NCBI RefSeq assembly: GCF_001761325.1
Contig: NZ_CP017478.1
Location: 2,687,501-2,751,500 of the forward strand
From: Urechidicola croceus
GTDB lineage: Bacteria > Bacteroidota > Bacteroidia > Flavobacteriales > Flavobacteriaceae
Direction of reading: 5' to 3'
DNA length: 64,000 bases
In this document: in pieces, positions 1-8,263 of the stretch
Numbering within the stretch: position 1 is the first letter of the stretch
Layout: each line of letters starts with the position of its first letter
Made by a program: the position numbers and the translations under genes
Notes under the pieces: model-generated
The model's input: the letters and a program-made list of their open reading frames with translations, nothing else
Database searches by the model: none
What the model was told of the DNA's origin: nothing

Positions 1-1423
1 TAGCAGCAGTAGGACCGGTATAAGTTGAGTGTAATGATGGATTATCCAAATCTGTAAAATCAAATACTAATGTTCGTGTATTTCCACCATTATTAAGTTC
101 GTCAGTTTCATCACCAAGGATAAAATATTTTGAGTCTTCGGTAAACCAACCTTGATGAGTATAGCCAATATTACTATATGCTACCGTGCTAATAATAGTA
201 GGGTTTGATTTGTCAGTTATATCAGCAATAACAACTTCGTTTTCGTTACTTCCAATTAATATTTCTTGACCAGTATAATCACTATCAGGTCCATTATAAG
301 TTACTACTTGTGCATCATGACTATAACCTCCTGCAGAAAAACCTCCTGCTGAAACTGGGTTTATTGGATCCTGAATATTAACGAAATGTGCTCCACCTCC
401 AAACGTTTGTGTACCGACAGCATAGGCATAGCCAGAATCTTCATTGATAACAATATTATGTGCTTTACCAAAAGCATTATAATGGGCATCGGCAGTAAAG
501 TTTTGTACAATAGGATTGGTATTTCTTAATCTTGTTAAGTCAAATACTTGCATGCCATGATTTGAGGCTTCACTCACTATGAATGCGTGGTTGTTATATA
601 CTTTTACATCTCTCCATAAACTATTAGTAGTTGCTGTTGGTAAAATTCCTATAATTTTTAAATTTTCAGTGTCTGAAATATCAACAAATGCTGTTCCAGT
701 TGTCGTTCCAACCAAGGCATATTCTTTTCCTGTTTCAGGATCAGTCCAACCCCAAGAATCATTTCCTTCGGCTCCGTTTCCACCTAACTCATTTACTGGT
801 ATATGAGCCATTAAATCATAACCGTCACAAGGATAATTACCAGCCATACCATCAACACAAGGATTTAGCGGCTCTACATAATCTTCATCACATGCATTAC
901 CGATGCCATCTCCGTCATTATCACCTTGATCCTCATTTTCAGTAAATGGACAATTATCTTCAGTATCTATAATACCGTCGTTGTCATCATCATCATCACA
1001 AGCATCACCAATACCATCACCATCATTGTCTTCTTGATTAGGATTTTCAGTTAAAATACAATTATCATCACCATTTAAAATTCCGTCGTTATCTGTGTCT
1101 CCAGCGGCTTCACAAACATCTCCAATTCCATTAGAATTCGAATCGGCTTGATCAAAATTTGGAACGAATGGGCAATTATCTTCAGAGTCAATAATCCCAT
1201 CGTTATCATCATCATCATCACAAGCGTCACCAATACCATCATTATCATTATCTTCTTGATTAGGATTCGCAACATTTTCGCAGTTATCAAGTGTTCCCAT
1301 TATTTCATCATTATCTGGGTCTAAATCCACTTCATTGTCAGTACAACTTTGAAAAATAAGGACTGAAATTGTAATTACAAAAACATATAAAATTGCTTTG
1401 GGGAAATTTTTATCTATATTCAT
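1..1423 (-). CDS. Secreted choice-of-anchor B lipoprotein with calcium-type repeats, 3' end missing
   Basis: The reading frame opens with ATG at 1423 and stays open to the left edge, so the C-terminus is outside the window (474 codons seen). The N-terminus is a lipoprotein signal: a hydrophobic stretch followed by FQSC with the lipid-accepting Cys at about residue 27. Residues about 45-190 hold thrombospondin type 3-like repeats rich in Asp/Asn and Cys (DNDGDGIGDACD pattern), which in this family bind calcium. After that comes a region with SWGWTDPETGKEYALVG and repeated DISD and HDAQVV segments, typical of the choice-of-anchor B (LVIVP-repeat, propeller-like) family. It is probably exported to the cell surface. 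The substrate is unknown. A -7 box lies upstream on the minus strand. Confidence 0.82.
   Translation of the reverse strand, partial: MNIDKNFPKAILYVFVITISVLIFQSCTDNEVDLDPDNDEIMGTLDNCENVANPNQEDNDNDGIGDACDDDDDNDGIIDSEDNCPFVPNFDQADSNSNGIGDVCEAAGDTDNDGILNGDDNCILTENPNQEDNDGDGIGDACDDDDDNDGIIDTEDNCPFTENEDQGDNDGDGIGNACDEDYVEPLNPCVDGMAGNYPCDGYDLMAHIPVNELGGNGAEGNDSWGWTDPETGKEYALVGTTTGTAFVDISDTENLKIIGILPTATTNSLWRDVKVYNNHAFIVSEASNHGMQVFDLTRLRNTNPIVQNFTADAHYNAFGKAHNIVINEDSGYAYAVGTQTFGGGAHFVNIQDPINPVSAGGFSAGGYSHDAQVVTYNGPDSDYTGQEILIGSNENEVVIADITDKSNPTIISTVAYSNIGYTHQGWFTEDSKYFILGDETDELNNGGNTRTLVFDFTDLDNPSLHSTYTGPTAA
850..1290 (-). repeat. Coding repeat of thrombospondin type 3-like units
   Basis: Inside the lipoprotein gene, units of roughly 37 codons alternate between Cys/Pro-rich and Asp-rich segments. 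The stretches around 985-1060 and 1205-1270 are nearly the same at DNA level (both encode GIGDACDDDDDNDGII), giving a higher-order period near 220 bp. Such repeats can change copy number by slippage or recombination. Confidence 0.75.
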
Positions 1424-1506
1424 AATAATGTAAAATTGGATTTAATTAATTTATTATCAAAAATCATGCTATAATTAATAAAAATTATAGAATTTTGTAC
1501 TCTCAA

Positions 1507-1514
1507 CAAATGTA
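1507..1514 (-). promoter_or_regulatory. -7 promoter box of the lipoprotein gene
   Basis: The minus strand reads TACATTTG, an exact match to the Bacteroidetes -7 consensus TAnnTTTG, about 84 nt upstream of the ATG at 1423. I see no well-spaced -33 TTG. On the plus strand a near-match, TATCTTTC (1534-1541), sits just before thiL. Confidence 0.45.
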
Positions 1515-1544
1515 TCAAATTCTTACACAAAATTATCTTTCAAT

Positions 1545-2594
1545 ATGTTAAAAGACAAAAACGAACAAAGAACTTCTCTATCTGAATTAGGTGAATTTGG
1601 TTTAATTAATCATTTAACTAAATATTTTACAATTAATTGTGAATCTACAGAGAAAGCAATTGGAGATGACGCCGCTGTTCTAGAATTTTCTGGAAAGCAA
1701 GTATTGGTAACTACTGATTTACTAGTCGAAGGAGTACATTTTGATTTGAGTTATATGCCTTTAAAGCATTTAGGTTACAAAGCGGTTATGGTTAATTTGA
1801 GTGATGTATATGCAATGAATGGAACTGCTTCTCAAATTACAGTTTCAATGGCAGTTTCTAATAGATTTCCTTTGGAAGCTTTGGAGGAATTATATGCTGG
1901 AATTCAGTTAGCATGTAAAAATTACAATATTGATTTAATAGGTGGAGATACAACATCATCGACGAAAGGAATGTTGTTAAGTATTACTGCAATTGGAGAA
2001 GCAGAAAAAAAAGATGTTGTCTATAGAAATGGTGCTAAACCAAATGATTTATTGATCGTTACGGGTGATCTTGGTTCAGCATATCTTGGTTTACAAGTTT
2101 TGGAAAGAGAAAAACAAGTTTTTAAGGTAAACCCAAATTCTCAACCTGACTTAGCAAATTACTCATATTTAGTTGAACGCCAATTAAAGCCTGAAGCACG
2201 AAAAGATATAGTTAAATTATTAAAAGACTTGGAGGTAAAACCAACTTCAATGATTGATATTTCGGATGGATTATCGTCAGAGATATTACATATATGTAGT
2301 CAATCTGAAGTGGGATGTAATTTATATGAAGAAAAAATTCCGTTAGATCCTCAAATGATTTCAACATGTGAAGAGTTTAATATTGATTCTACGACTGTTG
2401 CGTTGAGTGGAGGAGAAGATTATGAATTGTTATTTACAATTTCTCAAGAAGATTTTCCTAAAATTAAAGGGAATCCAAACTTCACAGTAATTGGTCATAT
2501 GACTGATAAAACTGAAGGAGCAAATTTAGTAACTCGTGCGAATCAAAAAGTGGAATTGACTGCTCAAGGTTGGAATTCTTTATCAAATGATTAA
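1545..2594 (+). CDS. thiL: Thiamine-monophosphate kinase ThiL
   Basis: ThiL phosphorylates thiamine monophosphate with ATP to give thiamine diphosphate, the last step of cofactor synthesis, in the cytoplasm. The 349-residue length is normal. Visible family motifs are GDDAAV (40-45), the TTDLLVEGVHFD stretch (56-67), NLSDVYAMNG (84-93), GGDT (133-136) and DISDGLSSE near 240, which form the ATP and magnesium sites of the AIR-synthase-like fold. The gene stands alone: no other thi genes and no recognisable TPP riboswitch are present in the 121 bp upstream. A one-mismatch -7 box (TATCTTTC) ends only 3 nt before the ATG, so the mRNA may have almost no leader. The 3' end overlaps the convergent hydrolase gene by 4 bp. 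Confidence 0.95.
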   Translation: MLKDKNEQRTSLSELGEFGLINHLTKYFTINCESTEKAIGDDAAVLEFSGKQVLVTTDLLVEGVHFDLSYMPLKHLGYKAVMVNLSDVYAMNGTASQITVSMAVSNRFPLEALEELYAGIQLACKNYNIDLIGGDTTSSTKGMLLSITAIGEAEKKDVVYRNGAKPNDLLIVTGDLGSAYLGLQVLEREKQVFKVNPNSQPDLANYSYLVERQLKPEARKDIVKLLKDLEVKPTSMIDISDGLSSEILHICSQSEVGCNLYEEKIPLDPQMISTCEEFNIDSTTVALSGGEDYELLFTISQEDFPKIKGNPNFTVIGHMTDKTEGANLVTRANQKVELTAQGWNSLSND

Positions 2595-3370
2595 CTTTTA
2601 ACAAAGTCATCCAAAGTTTTAATTAATTCATTTTTACTTTCTATATGACTCATGTGACCATGAGGAAGTATTGCGGTTTTCACTTTTATATTGTTTACTT
2701 GTTTTAAGTGAATATCTACATCAAGAACAGGGTCATTTTCGCCAAGTATCAATAATATATTCAAATTTGAATTTTGTAAAATATGAGTTCTGTCAATTCT
2801 TGTTTTCATACCTTCTAAAGATGCAATAACACCTTGTTTTGAAGTTTTTAAACATTCATTTGTGGCTAGTTTTATTTCTGACTTTAATTTTTTTCTATTT
2901 TCTATTGAAAACAACTGAGGAATTGAAACTTTAATAAATGTTTTGTGATTTTGTTTAACTGCTATTATTGCTCTATCTCTATTGATTTTTTTTTCTTCTG
3001 AATCTGCGTAAGAAGTTGAATTCATTAGGCAAAAACCTTTTGTAGAATTTGGATATAAATCTGCAAATGCTAAAGCAATATAACCGCCCATCGAATGTCC
3101 AATTAAAGTAAACTTCCGCAATTTTAAACTGCTTAAAAGAGATTTAATCATTTCTGCTTGATCTTCCATTGAATGAATGTAGCCAAGGTTTCCAGTATCA
3201 CCATGACCTAATAAATCAATAGCAATTATTCGATTTTTTTTAGATAGAATCGGAATTATATTTTTCCACATTGAAATATTTTCTAAAAATCCATGAAGTA
3301 AAACAATAACTCCTCCTTGACCAGTTGAGGTGTAATTTATATTGATATTTTTGTAGAGGAAAACCGGCAT
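2591..3370 (-). CDS. Alpha/beta-fold hydrolase
   Basis: A 259-residue alpha/beta hydrolase with the oxyanion-hole HGF motif (VLLHGFLENISMW, near residue 25), the nucleophile elbow GHSMGG near residue 92, a likely acid Asp in ENDPVLD and a likely catalytic His in the C-terminal HMSH segment. No signal peptide is seen, so it is probably cytoplasmic. It resembles the MenH/BioH/esterase branch, but the substrate cannot be told from sequence and no menaquinone genes are adjacent. It is the last gene of a three-gene operon (ACT protein, VOC protein, hydrolase), starting 10 nt after the VOC gene. Its stop overlaps the stop of thiL by 4 bp. Confidence 0.85.
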   Translation of the reverse strand: MPVFLYKNININYTSTGQGGVIVLLHGFLENISMWKNIIPILSKKNRIIAIDLLGHGDTGNLGYIHSMEDQAEMIKSLLSSLKLRKFTLIGHSMGGYIALAFADLYPNSTKGFCLMNSTSYADSEEKKINRDRAIIAVKQNHKTFIKVSIPQLFSIENRKKLKSEIKLATNECLKTSKQGVIASLEGMKTRIDRTHILQNSNLNILLILGENDPVLDVDIHLKQVNNIKVKTAILPHGHMSHIESKNELIKTLDDFVKS

Positions 3371-3380
3371 AACTTAATTA

Positions 3381-3767
3381 TTATATTTCATATAATTCTA
3401 TTGGTAAATCATCAGGGTCTGAAAAAAAGGTAAATTTTTTATTAGTGAATTCGTCAATTCTCACTGGCTCAATTTCTATACCCTTTTTTCTCAAATTAAG
3501 AATTACTTTTTCGATATTATCCACTTCAAATGCAAGATGCCTTAAACCAGTTGATTCTGGCCTTGTTAATCTTTTGGGAGGGTTTGTAAAAGAAAAAAGT
3601 TCTATAACATATTCTCCATTTAAAGATAAATCTAATTTGAATGAATTTCTTTCTTTTCTGTAGTGTTCATTAATAATAGTTAAGCCTAGAACTTCAGTAT
3701 AGAATTTTTTTGAAACTTTATAGTTCGAACAAATAATAGCAATATGATGGATTCTTTTAAGTATCAT
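3381..3767 (-). CDS. VOC (glyoxalase/dioxygenase superfamily) protein, YaeR/GloA2-like
   Basis: A 128-residue single VOC module. It matches the YaeR/GloA2 branch along its whole length from memory: IHHIAII at the start, NGEYVIELFSF in the middle, GLRHLAFEVD, and FFSDPDDLPIELYE at the end. Candidate metal ligands are His7/8, the Glu of VIELF, the His of LRHL and the Glu of IELYE. The reaction of this branch is not established. It starts 1 nt downstream of the ACT-domain gene and 10 nt upstream of the hydrolase, so the three are almost certainly co-transcribed. Confidence 0.88.
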   Translation of the reverse strand: MILKRIHHIAIICSNYKVSKKFYTEVLGLTIINEHYRKERNSFKLDLSLNGEYVIELFSFTNPPKRLTRPESTGLRHLAFEVDNIEKVILNLRKKGIEIEPVRIDEFTNKKFTFFSDPDDLPIELYEI

Positions 3768-3768
3768 T

Positions 3769-4425
3769 TTAACTTTTCAATTTTTTAATTACCGAAAATG
3801 CTTTATCAACCAAATAATCTTCAACTAAAATTGTAAATTCGTTGGTAGTAGAAACAACTTCATAAAGTGCAATTCCCTCCCAAGCCAAACGTTTAAAAAT
3901 TTGATAGTATAATCCAGTTATTTTTGAATTTTCGGCAGGTAAACTAATGCTTATTGCAGATAGGTTTTCTTGTAATCCTATTTGTTTTTCATCAGAAAAA
4001 CTAGTTGAAATTTTACTTTTTTCAGAACTCGAAATAATTATTGTGCTCTCTTGAATCCCTCTTGTAAAAGCATAAAATATGTTTGATTTATTACCAACTT
4101 GTTCAAGTATTTTTGTGTGACTATCAATAAGAGTTGGTGAATTTTGAAAAGTAAAATCACTTAAATTTGATCTCACAGTTATATCGCCTAAATTTTTTAA
4201 AACACGTTTTAACCGTAATGAATTTCCTAAATCTTTTGGTGGATTATAACGTCTTAATGCCATCATAATAGCACCGCTTTTTACGGGTTTATGAAGCATT
4301 ACACTTATAGGTCGTTGTAGTTCTTCTGCCAATGCAGAATAATTAATAATGCTCCTAGATAAAGCTTCTTCTAAAAAAGGTTGTGCTACTAATATTTCTT
4401 CGACACAAGATGCAATAGTTCTCAA
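3769..4425 (-). CDS. ACT-domain protein, predicted regulator of amino-acid metabolism (COG2150-like)
   Basis: 218 residues. The N-terminal 80 residues form a helical segment with a pattern like ILVAQPFLEEALSRSIINYSALA and a small basic patch (RRYNPP). The C-terminal part (about 150-215: ISISLPAENSKITGLYY through TTNEFTILVEDYLVDKAF) has the alternating strands and helices of an ACT domain, which binds amino acids. There is no kinase or enzyme domain. The fold and layout fit the poorly studied COG2150 family. It is divergently transcribed from aspartate kinase, with about 100 bp between the starts, and heads an operon with the VOC and hydrolase genes. I infer that it senses an aspartate-family amino acid. 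Whether it acts on DNA, RNA or the kinase is unknown. Confidence 0.72.
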   Translation of the reverse strand: MRTIASCVEEILVAQPFLEEALSRSIINYSALAEELQRPISVMLHKPVKSGAIMMALRRYNPPKDLGNSLRLKRVLKNLGDITVRSNLSDFTFQNSPTLIDSHTKILEQVGNKSNIFYAFTRGIQESTIIISSSEKSKISTSFSDEKQIGLQENLSAISISLPAENSKITGLYYQIFKRLAWEGIALYEVVSTTNEFTILVEDYLVDKAFSVIKKLKS

Positions 4426-4450
4426 ACTGTTAATTATTTAACATTATGTA

Positions 4451-4458
4451 CAAAAATA
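4451..4458 (-). promoter_or_regulatory. -7 box of the ACT-VOC-hydrolase operon
   Basis: The minus strand reads TATTTTTG, an exact TAnnTTTG match ending about 25 nt before the ATG at 4425. No convincing -33 TTG is visible. Confidence 0.5.
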
Positions 4459-4500
4459 GTATAATTTTATCATTTTTATGAGGTAATTAATTTATAAACA

Positions 4501-4508
4501 TACATTTG
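4501..4508 (+). promoter_or_regulatory. -7 box of aspartate kinase
   Basis: Plus-strand TACATTTG matches TAnnTTTG exactly and lies 19 nt before the ATG at 4528. The divergent -7 boxes of the two transcripts are only about 42 bp apart, so a shared regulator could act on both. Confidence 0.55.
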
Positions 4509-4527
4509 TCATCCTAAAATTAAAGAA

Positions 4528-5850
4528 ATGTTAGTATTAAAATTTGGTGGTACATCGGTTGGGTCAGTTGAAAACATGACTAATGTGAAAAATATTATCA
4601 AGACAGGAGGGAAGAAAATTGTAGTATTATCTGCAATGTCTGGAACAACGAATGCACTTGTTGAAATATCTGAAAATATTAAAAATGGTAAGACTGAAGA
4701 AGCTTTAAATGTTGTAAATAATCTATATAAAAAATACAACGAAACCGTAGACGAACTATTGAGTAGGTCAAATTTGAAGCAAGAAGTTGGAAATTATATT
4801 GATGGTGTTTTTGATTTTTTAATAACCTCAGTAGATGAGCCTTATTCTGAATTACTTTATAATAATATTGTTTCACAAGGAGAATTACTTTCAACTTATA
4901 TTTTTAGTCGATTCTTGATACAAGAAGGAATGAATGCTCGTTTATTACCAGCATTGGATTTTATGCGAATTGACAAGAATAATGAGCCAGACAATTTTTA
5001 TATTAAGCAAAATTTAAATCGAATTATTGATGAATCACTATCTGCGGATATTTATGTTACACAAGGTTTTATATGTTTAGATGCTGAAGGAGAAATTGCA
5101 AATTTACAGCGAGGAGGAAGTGATTATACAGCTACGATCATTGGTTCGGTTATAAATGCTGATGAGGTTCAAATTTGGACAGATATTGATGGCTTTCATA
5201 ATAACGATCCAAGATATGTAGAACATACACATGCAATTTCAAATATATCTTTTGATGAAGCAGCTGAATTAGCATATTTTGGTGCAAAAATATTACATCC
5301 TCAAACGGTAATGCCCGTTCGTGAATTTGACATTCCGGTAAGATTAAAAAATACCATGTCTCCAGAATCATCAGGTACTTTAATAACAAGTGAAATTCAT
5401 GGAGAAGGTATAAAAGCAATTGCGGCTAAAGACAATATTACTGCAATTAAAATTAAATCTGCTAGAATGTTACTAGCGCATGGTTTCTTGAAAAAAGTAT
5501 TTGAAATTTTTGAGAAATACGAAACTTCAATTGATATGATTACTACTTCTGAAATAGCAGTTTCTTTAACAATTGATGATGATACTTATTTAAATTCAAT
5601 TGTCGGTGAACTAGAAAAATTTGCTTCTGTTGAAGTTGATAATAAACAGAGTATCGTTTGTTTAGTTGGAAATGAAATTATTTATCACGAAGACACGCAC
5701 AAATTGTTTAAAGTTCTACAAGATGTAAAAGTGAGAATGATATCTTACGGTGGAAGTAAAAATAATATTTCACTATTGGTAAGTACTGAAAATAAATTAG
5801 AAACACTTCAAAAACTACATAGGTATGTTTTTGGAATGGTTACAGCATAG
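4528..5850 (+). CDS. lysC: Aspartate kinase (monofunctional)
   Basis: Catalyses ATP-dependent phosphorylation of aspartate, the entry step to lysine, threonine, methionine and diaminopimelate. The amino-acid kinase domain occupies about 1-285, with the KFGGTSVGS signature at 5-13, a RGGSDYTA motif near residue 200 and the FGAKILHP stretch characteristic of aspartokinases. The C-terminal 140 residues hold two ACT-like segments, the usual feedback site. No homoserine dehydrogenase domain follows, so unlike ThrA it is monofunctional. It is a single-gene unit between a divergent ACT-domain regulator gene and a bidirectional terminator. Which amino acid inhibits it cannot be read from sequence, so the symbol is by analogy. 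Confidence 0.93.
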   Translation: MLVLKFGGTSVGSVENMTNVKNIIKTGGKKIVVLSAMSGTTNALVEISENIKNGKTEEALNVVNNLYKKYNETVDELLSRSNLKQEVGNYIDGVFDFLITSVDEPYSELLYNNIVSQGELLSTYIFSRFLIQEGMNARLLPALDFMRIDKNNEPDNFYIKQNLNRIIDESLSADIYVTQGFICLDAEGEIANLQRGGSDYTATIIGSVINADEVQIWTDIDGFHNNDPRYVEHTHAISNISFDEAAELAYFGAKILHPQTVMPVREFDIPVRLKNTMSPESSGTLITSEIHGEGIKAIAAKDNITAIKIKSARMLLAHGFLKKVFEIFEKYETSIDMITTSEIAVSLTIDDDTYLNSIVGELEKFASVEVDNKQSIVCLVGNEIIYHEDTHKLFKVLQDVKVRMISYGGSKNNISLLVSTENKLETLQKLHRYVFGMVTA

Positions 5851-5902
5851 AGAAGAGGAGTGAATTTAATTTACATTCTTATTTTATATATTTTGGTTTA
5901 CA

Positions 5903-5932
5903 AAAAAAGGACGTTGAAAAACGTCCTTTTTT
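5903..5932. terminator. Bidirectional intrinsic terminator between lysC and aminopeptidase P
   Basis: A perfect 12-bp stem (5903-5914 with 5921-5932) has a GGACGT/ACGTCC core, a six-base loop, and A/T runs on both sides. It lies between two convergent genes, so it can serve both. Confidence 0.9.
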
Positions 5933-5939
5933 AATTAAA

Positions 5940-7232
5940 TTACTTGTTCATCAAGGCTTCAATTTCTTCAATTTCTAGAGGAATGTTTGCCATTAGATTT
6001 ATTGGTTCCCCTTTTTCTTGAATTACATAATCATCTTCTAAGCGTATACCCAAATTTTCTTCAGGAATATAAATACCTGGTTCAACAGTAAATACCATTC
6101 CTGCTTGCATTGGTTCGGTTAAAATTCCATAGTCATGTGTATCTAATCCCATATGATGAGATGTTCCGTGCATAAAATATTTTTTATATGCAGGCCAAGA
6201 AGGATCTTCATTTTTTATATCTTCTTTTGTTAATAATCCAAGTCCAATAAGTTCTTGAGTCATTAATTTTCCAACTTCAATATGGTAATCTGCCCATATA
6301 GTTCTAGGAACTAGCATTTTTGCAGCTGCTTTCTTAACACGTAAAACCGCATTGTAAACATCTTTTTGTCTGTCAGTAAATTTACCAGAAACAGGAATTG
6401 ATCGAGTCATATCACTTGCGTAATTTCCATAGCTAGAACCTACATCCATTAATATAATATCGCCATCTTTACACTGCTGATTATTTTCAATATAATGCAA
6501 TACATTAGCATTATATCCACTTGCTATAATTGGTGTATATGCAAATCCATTTGAACGATTTCTAGTAAATTCATAGATAAATTCAGCTTCAATTTCATAC
6601 TCCCAAACATTTGGCTTTGTGAAATTTAAAACCCTACGAAAGCCTTTTTCAGTAATATCACAAGCTTTTTGAATTAGTGCAATTTCTTCAGGCTCTTTTA
6701 TTGATCGAAGTCGTTGTAAAATGGGTTGACTTCTTAAATATGTGTGTGCAGGATATTTTTTCTTACACATTTTTATAAATCGGTCTTCACGAGTTTCAGT
6801 TTCAACATTTGATCTATAGTGTTCATTCGTATTTAAATAAACATTTTCAACTTGAGTCATTATTTCAAAAAGTACTTTGTCAAAATCTTTTAACCAAAAA
6901 ACACTTTTAATTCCAGAAGTTTCAAAGGCTTTTTCTTTTGTAAGTTTCTCACCTTCCCAAATAGCAATATGTTCATTGGTTTCTCTTAAAAATAAAATTT
7001 CACGATGCTCTTTTTTTGGAGCTTCAGGAAAGATGACAAGAATACTTTCTTCTTGATCAACACCACTTAAATAAAAAATATCTCGATGTTGAGCAAATGG
7101 TAAAGTGCTATCTGCACTAATTGGGTAGATATCATTAGAATTAAAAATCGCTAAAGAATTTGGTTTCATTTTAGAAGTAAATTTCTTGCGGTTTTTGATA
7201 AATAAATTATTGTCTATAGCTAAGTATTTCAT
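5940..7232 (-). CDS. pepP: Xaa-Pro aminopeptidase (aminopeptidase P, M24B)
   Basis: Removes N-terminal residues that precede proline, probably in the cytoplasm (no signal peptide). The N-terminal creatinase-like domain covers about 1-170. The C-terminal pita-bread metallopeptidase domain has all five dinuclear metal ligands in the usual motifs: Asp in LMDVGSSYGNYASDMTR (two Asp), His in MHGTSHHMGLDTHD, Glu in FTVEPGIYI and Glu in GIRLEDDYVI. The length of 430 fits the PepP family. Monocistronic, with a -7 box 26 nt upstream and a strong terminator downstream. Confidence 0.93.
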   Translation of the reverse strand: MKYLAIDNNLFIKNRKKFTSKMKPNSLAIFNSNDIYPISADSTLPFAQHRDIFYLSGVDQEESILVIFPEAPKKEHREILFLRETNEHIAIWEGEKLTKEKAFETSGIKSVFWLKDFDKVLFEIMTQVENVYLNTNEHYRSNVETETREDRFIKMCKKKYPAHTYLRSQPILQRLRSIKEPEEIALIQKACDITEKGFRRVLNFTKPNVWEYEIEAEFIYEFTRNRSNGFAYTPIIASGYNANVLHYIENNQQCKDGDIILMDVGSSYGNYASDMTRSIPVSGKFTDRQKDVYNAVLRVKKAAAKMLVPRTIWADYHIEVGKLMTQELIGLGLLTKEDIKNEDPSWPAYKKYFMHGTSHHMGLDTHDYGILTEPMQAGMVFTVEPGIYIPEENLGIRLEDDYVIQEKGEPINLMANIPLEIEEIEALMNK

Positions 7233-7257
7233 AAGTCTTAAATGTTCTATTTGACAA

Positions 7258-7265
7258 CAAAAGTA
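7258..7265 (-). promoter_or_regulatory. -7 box of aminopeptidase P
   Basis: The minus strand reads TACTTTTG, an exact TAnnTTTG match 26 nt upstream of the ATG at 7232. Confidence 0.5.
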
Positions 7266-7543
7266 TTGATTTGTTTACAAAAGAATAAAAATCATTATTA
7301 AAATTTATTTTTTAACAAAAAGTAAGCATTTGTTTAGAAAAACAAGAAGAGATTTTAGGTAAAACTACGTAGTTTAATAGTTGTGTTTTGATTGAAATGT
7401 AACTTTAAAAGAAGTTTGAAATTAATTTAATACTTATATTATACTGCATATCAATTTTTTAACTTCAAAGATAAAACCTATTTTAAAATGAGTATAAATT
7501 AAAGAAAACATTAAAATTGTTTATTCAAAATAAATGTAAGTAG
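7266..7543. other. Intergenic region between divergent pepP and sdhCAB
   Basis: A 344-bp gap (7233-7576) is the longest gene-free stretch in the window. It is very A/T-rich and holds the two divergent promoters at its ends. The middle has no open reading frame of note, no clear hairpin and no recognisable RNA gene. A region of this size before sdh could hold regulator sites, but I see no convincing inverted repeat. Confidence 0.6.
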
Positions 7544-7551
7544 TATCTTTG
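7544..7551 (+). promoter_or_regulatory. -7 box of the sdhCAB operon
   Basis: TATCTTTG matches TAnnTTTG exactly, 25 nt before the sdhC ATG. The nearest TTG (7517-7519) leaves a 24-nt spacer, slightly longer than the 17-23 usual in flavobacteria. Confidence 0.6.
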
Positions 7552-7576
7552 TTAGGTTAAAAAAATAATTCAAAAA

Positions 7577-8254
7577 ATGAGCGGACTTTTATCCTCGTCA
7601 ATAGCAAGAAAAGTAGCAATGGCACTTTCGGCTTTTTTCTTAATGTTTTTCTTACTACAACATTTTGCAATAAATATATTATCAGTTTTCAGTCCAGACA
7701 CTTTTAATGAGGTGTCCCATTTTATGGGAACAAATCCATTGGTACAGTATGCATTACAACCAGTTTTATTATTTGGTGTAATATTTCATTTTGTTATGGG
7801 TTTTGTTTTGGAACTAAAAAATAGAAGTGCAAGAACTGTAAAATATGCCAAAAATAATGGTGCGGCAAACTCTTCATGGATGAGTAGAAATATGATTTTA
7901 AGTGGAATCGTTATTTTACTTTTTATGATTTTACATTTTATTGATTTTTGGATTCCAGAATTGAATACAAAATATATTCAAGGAGATATGTCTGGTTTAT
8001 TGGCTGATGGCGAAGGTTTCAGATATTTTGAAGAATTACAACATAAATTTGTTAGTCCAATTAGAGTAGGAGTATATGTTTTAGCATTTGTGTTTTTAGC
8101 ATTACATTTATTACACGGATTTAACTCAGCTTTCCAATCAATGGGAGCAAATAATAAATATACGCAAGGATTGAAAAATTTTGGAAAAGCTTATGCAATT
8201 ATAATTCCATTAGGATTTATTTTCATCGCATTATTTCATCATTTTAATCATTAA
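7577..8254 (+). CDS. sdhC: Succinate dehydrogenase cytochrome b subunit
   Basis: Membrane anchor of succinate:menaquinone oxidoreductase (complex II). At 225 residues with five predicted membrane spans (about 13-38, 57-80, 105-125, 155-180, 200-222) it is the single-subunit, B-type anchor that carries two hemes, so no sdhD is needed. His residues within the spans (for example in LLQHFAIN, VIFHFVMG, LHFIDFW and LHLLHGF) are the likely heme ligands. First gene of sdhC-A-B; sdhA follows after 9 nt. Confidence 0.92.
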   Translation: MSGLLSSSIARKVAMALSAFFLMFFLLQHFAINILSVFSPDTFNEVSHFMGTNPLVQYALQPVLLFGVIFHFVMGFVLELKNRSARTVKYAKNNGAANSSWMSRNMILSGIVILLFMILHFIDFWIPELNTKYIQGDMSGLLADGEGFRYFEELQHKFVSPIRVGVYVLAFVFLALHLLHGFNSAFQSMGANNKYTQGLKNFGKAYAIIIPLGFIFIALFHHFNH

Positions 8255-8263
8255 AAATAAGGT

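Noticed and set aside
579-945. Plus-strand reading frames of 75 and 85 codons
   Set aside because: They lie antisense to the clear lipoprotein gene, have no start signal and show composition of a shadow frame.
1075-1290. Minus-strand 71-codon frame rich in Met and Ile
   Set aside because: It is an alternative frame of the Asp-rich repeats of the lipoprotein gene; the true frame gives Cys/Asp repeats.
1424-1544. TPP riboswitch before thiL
   Set aside because: The leader is too short and no thi-box sequence (CUGAGA or similar) is visible.
7233-7576. Possible small RNA or riboswitch in the sdh gap
   Set aside because: No stable GC-rich stem and no intrinsic terminator was found inside it.
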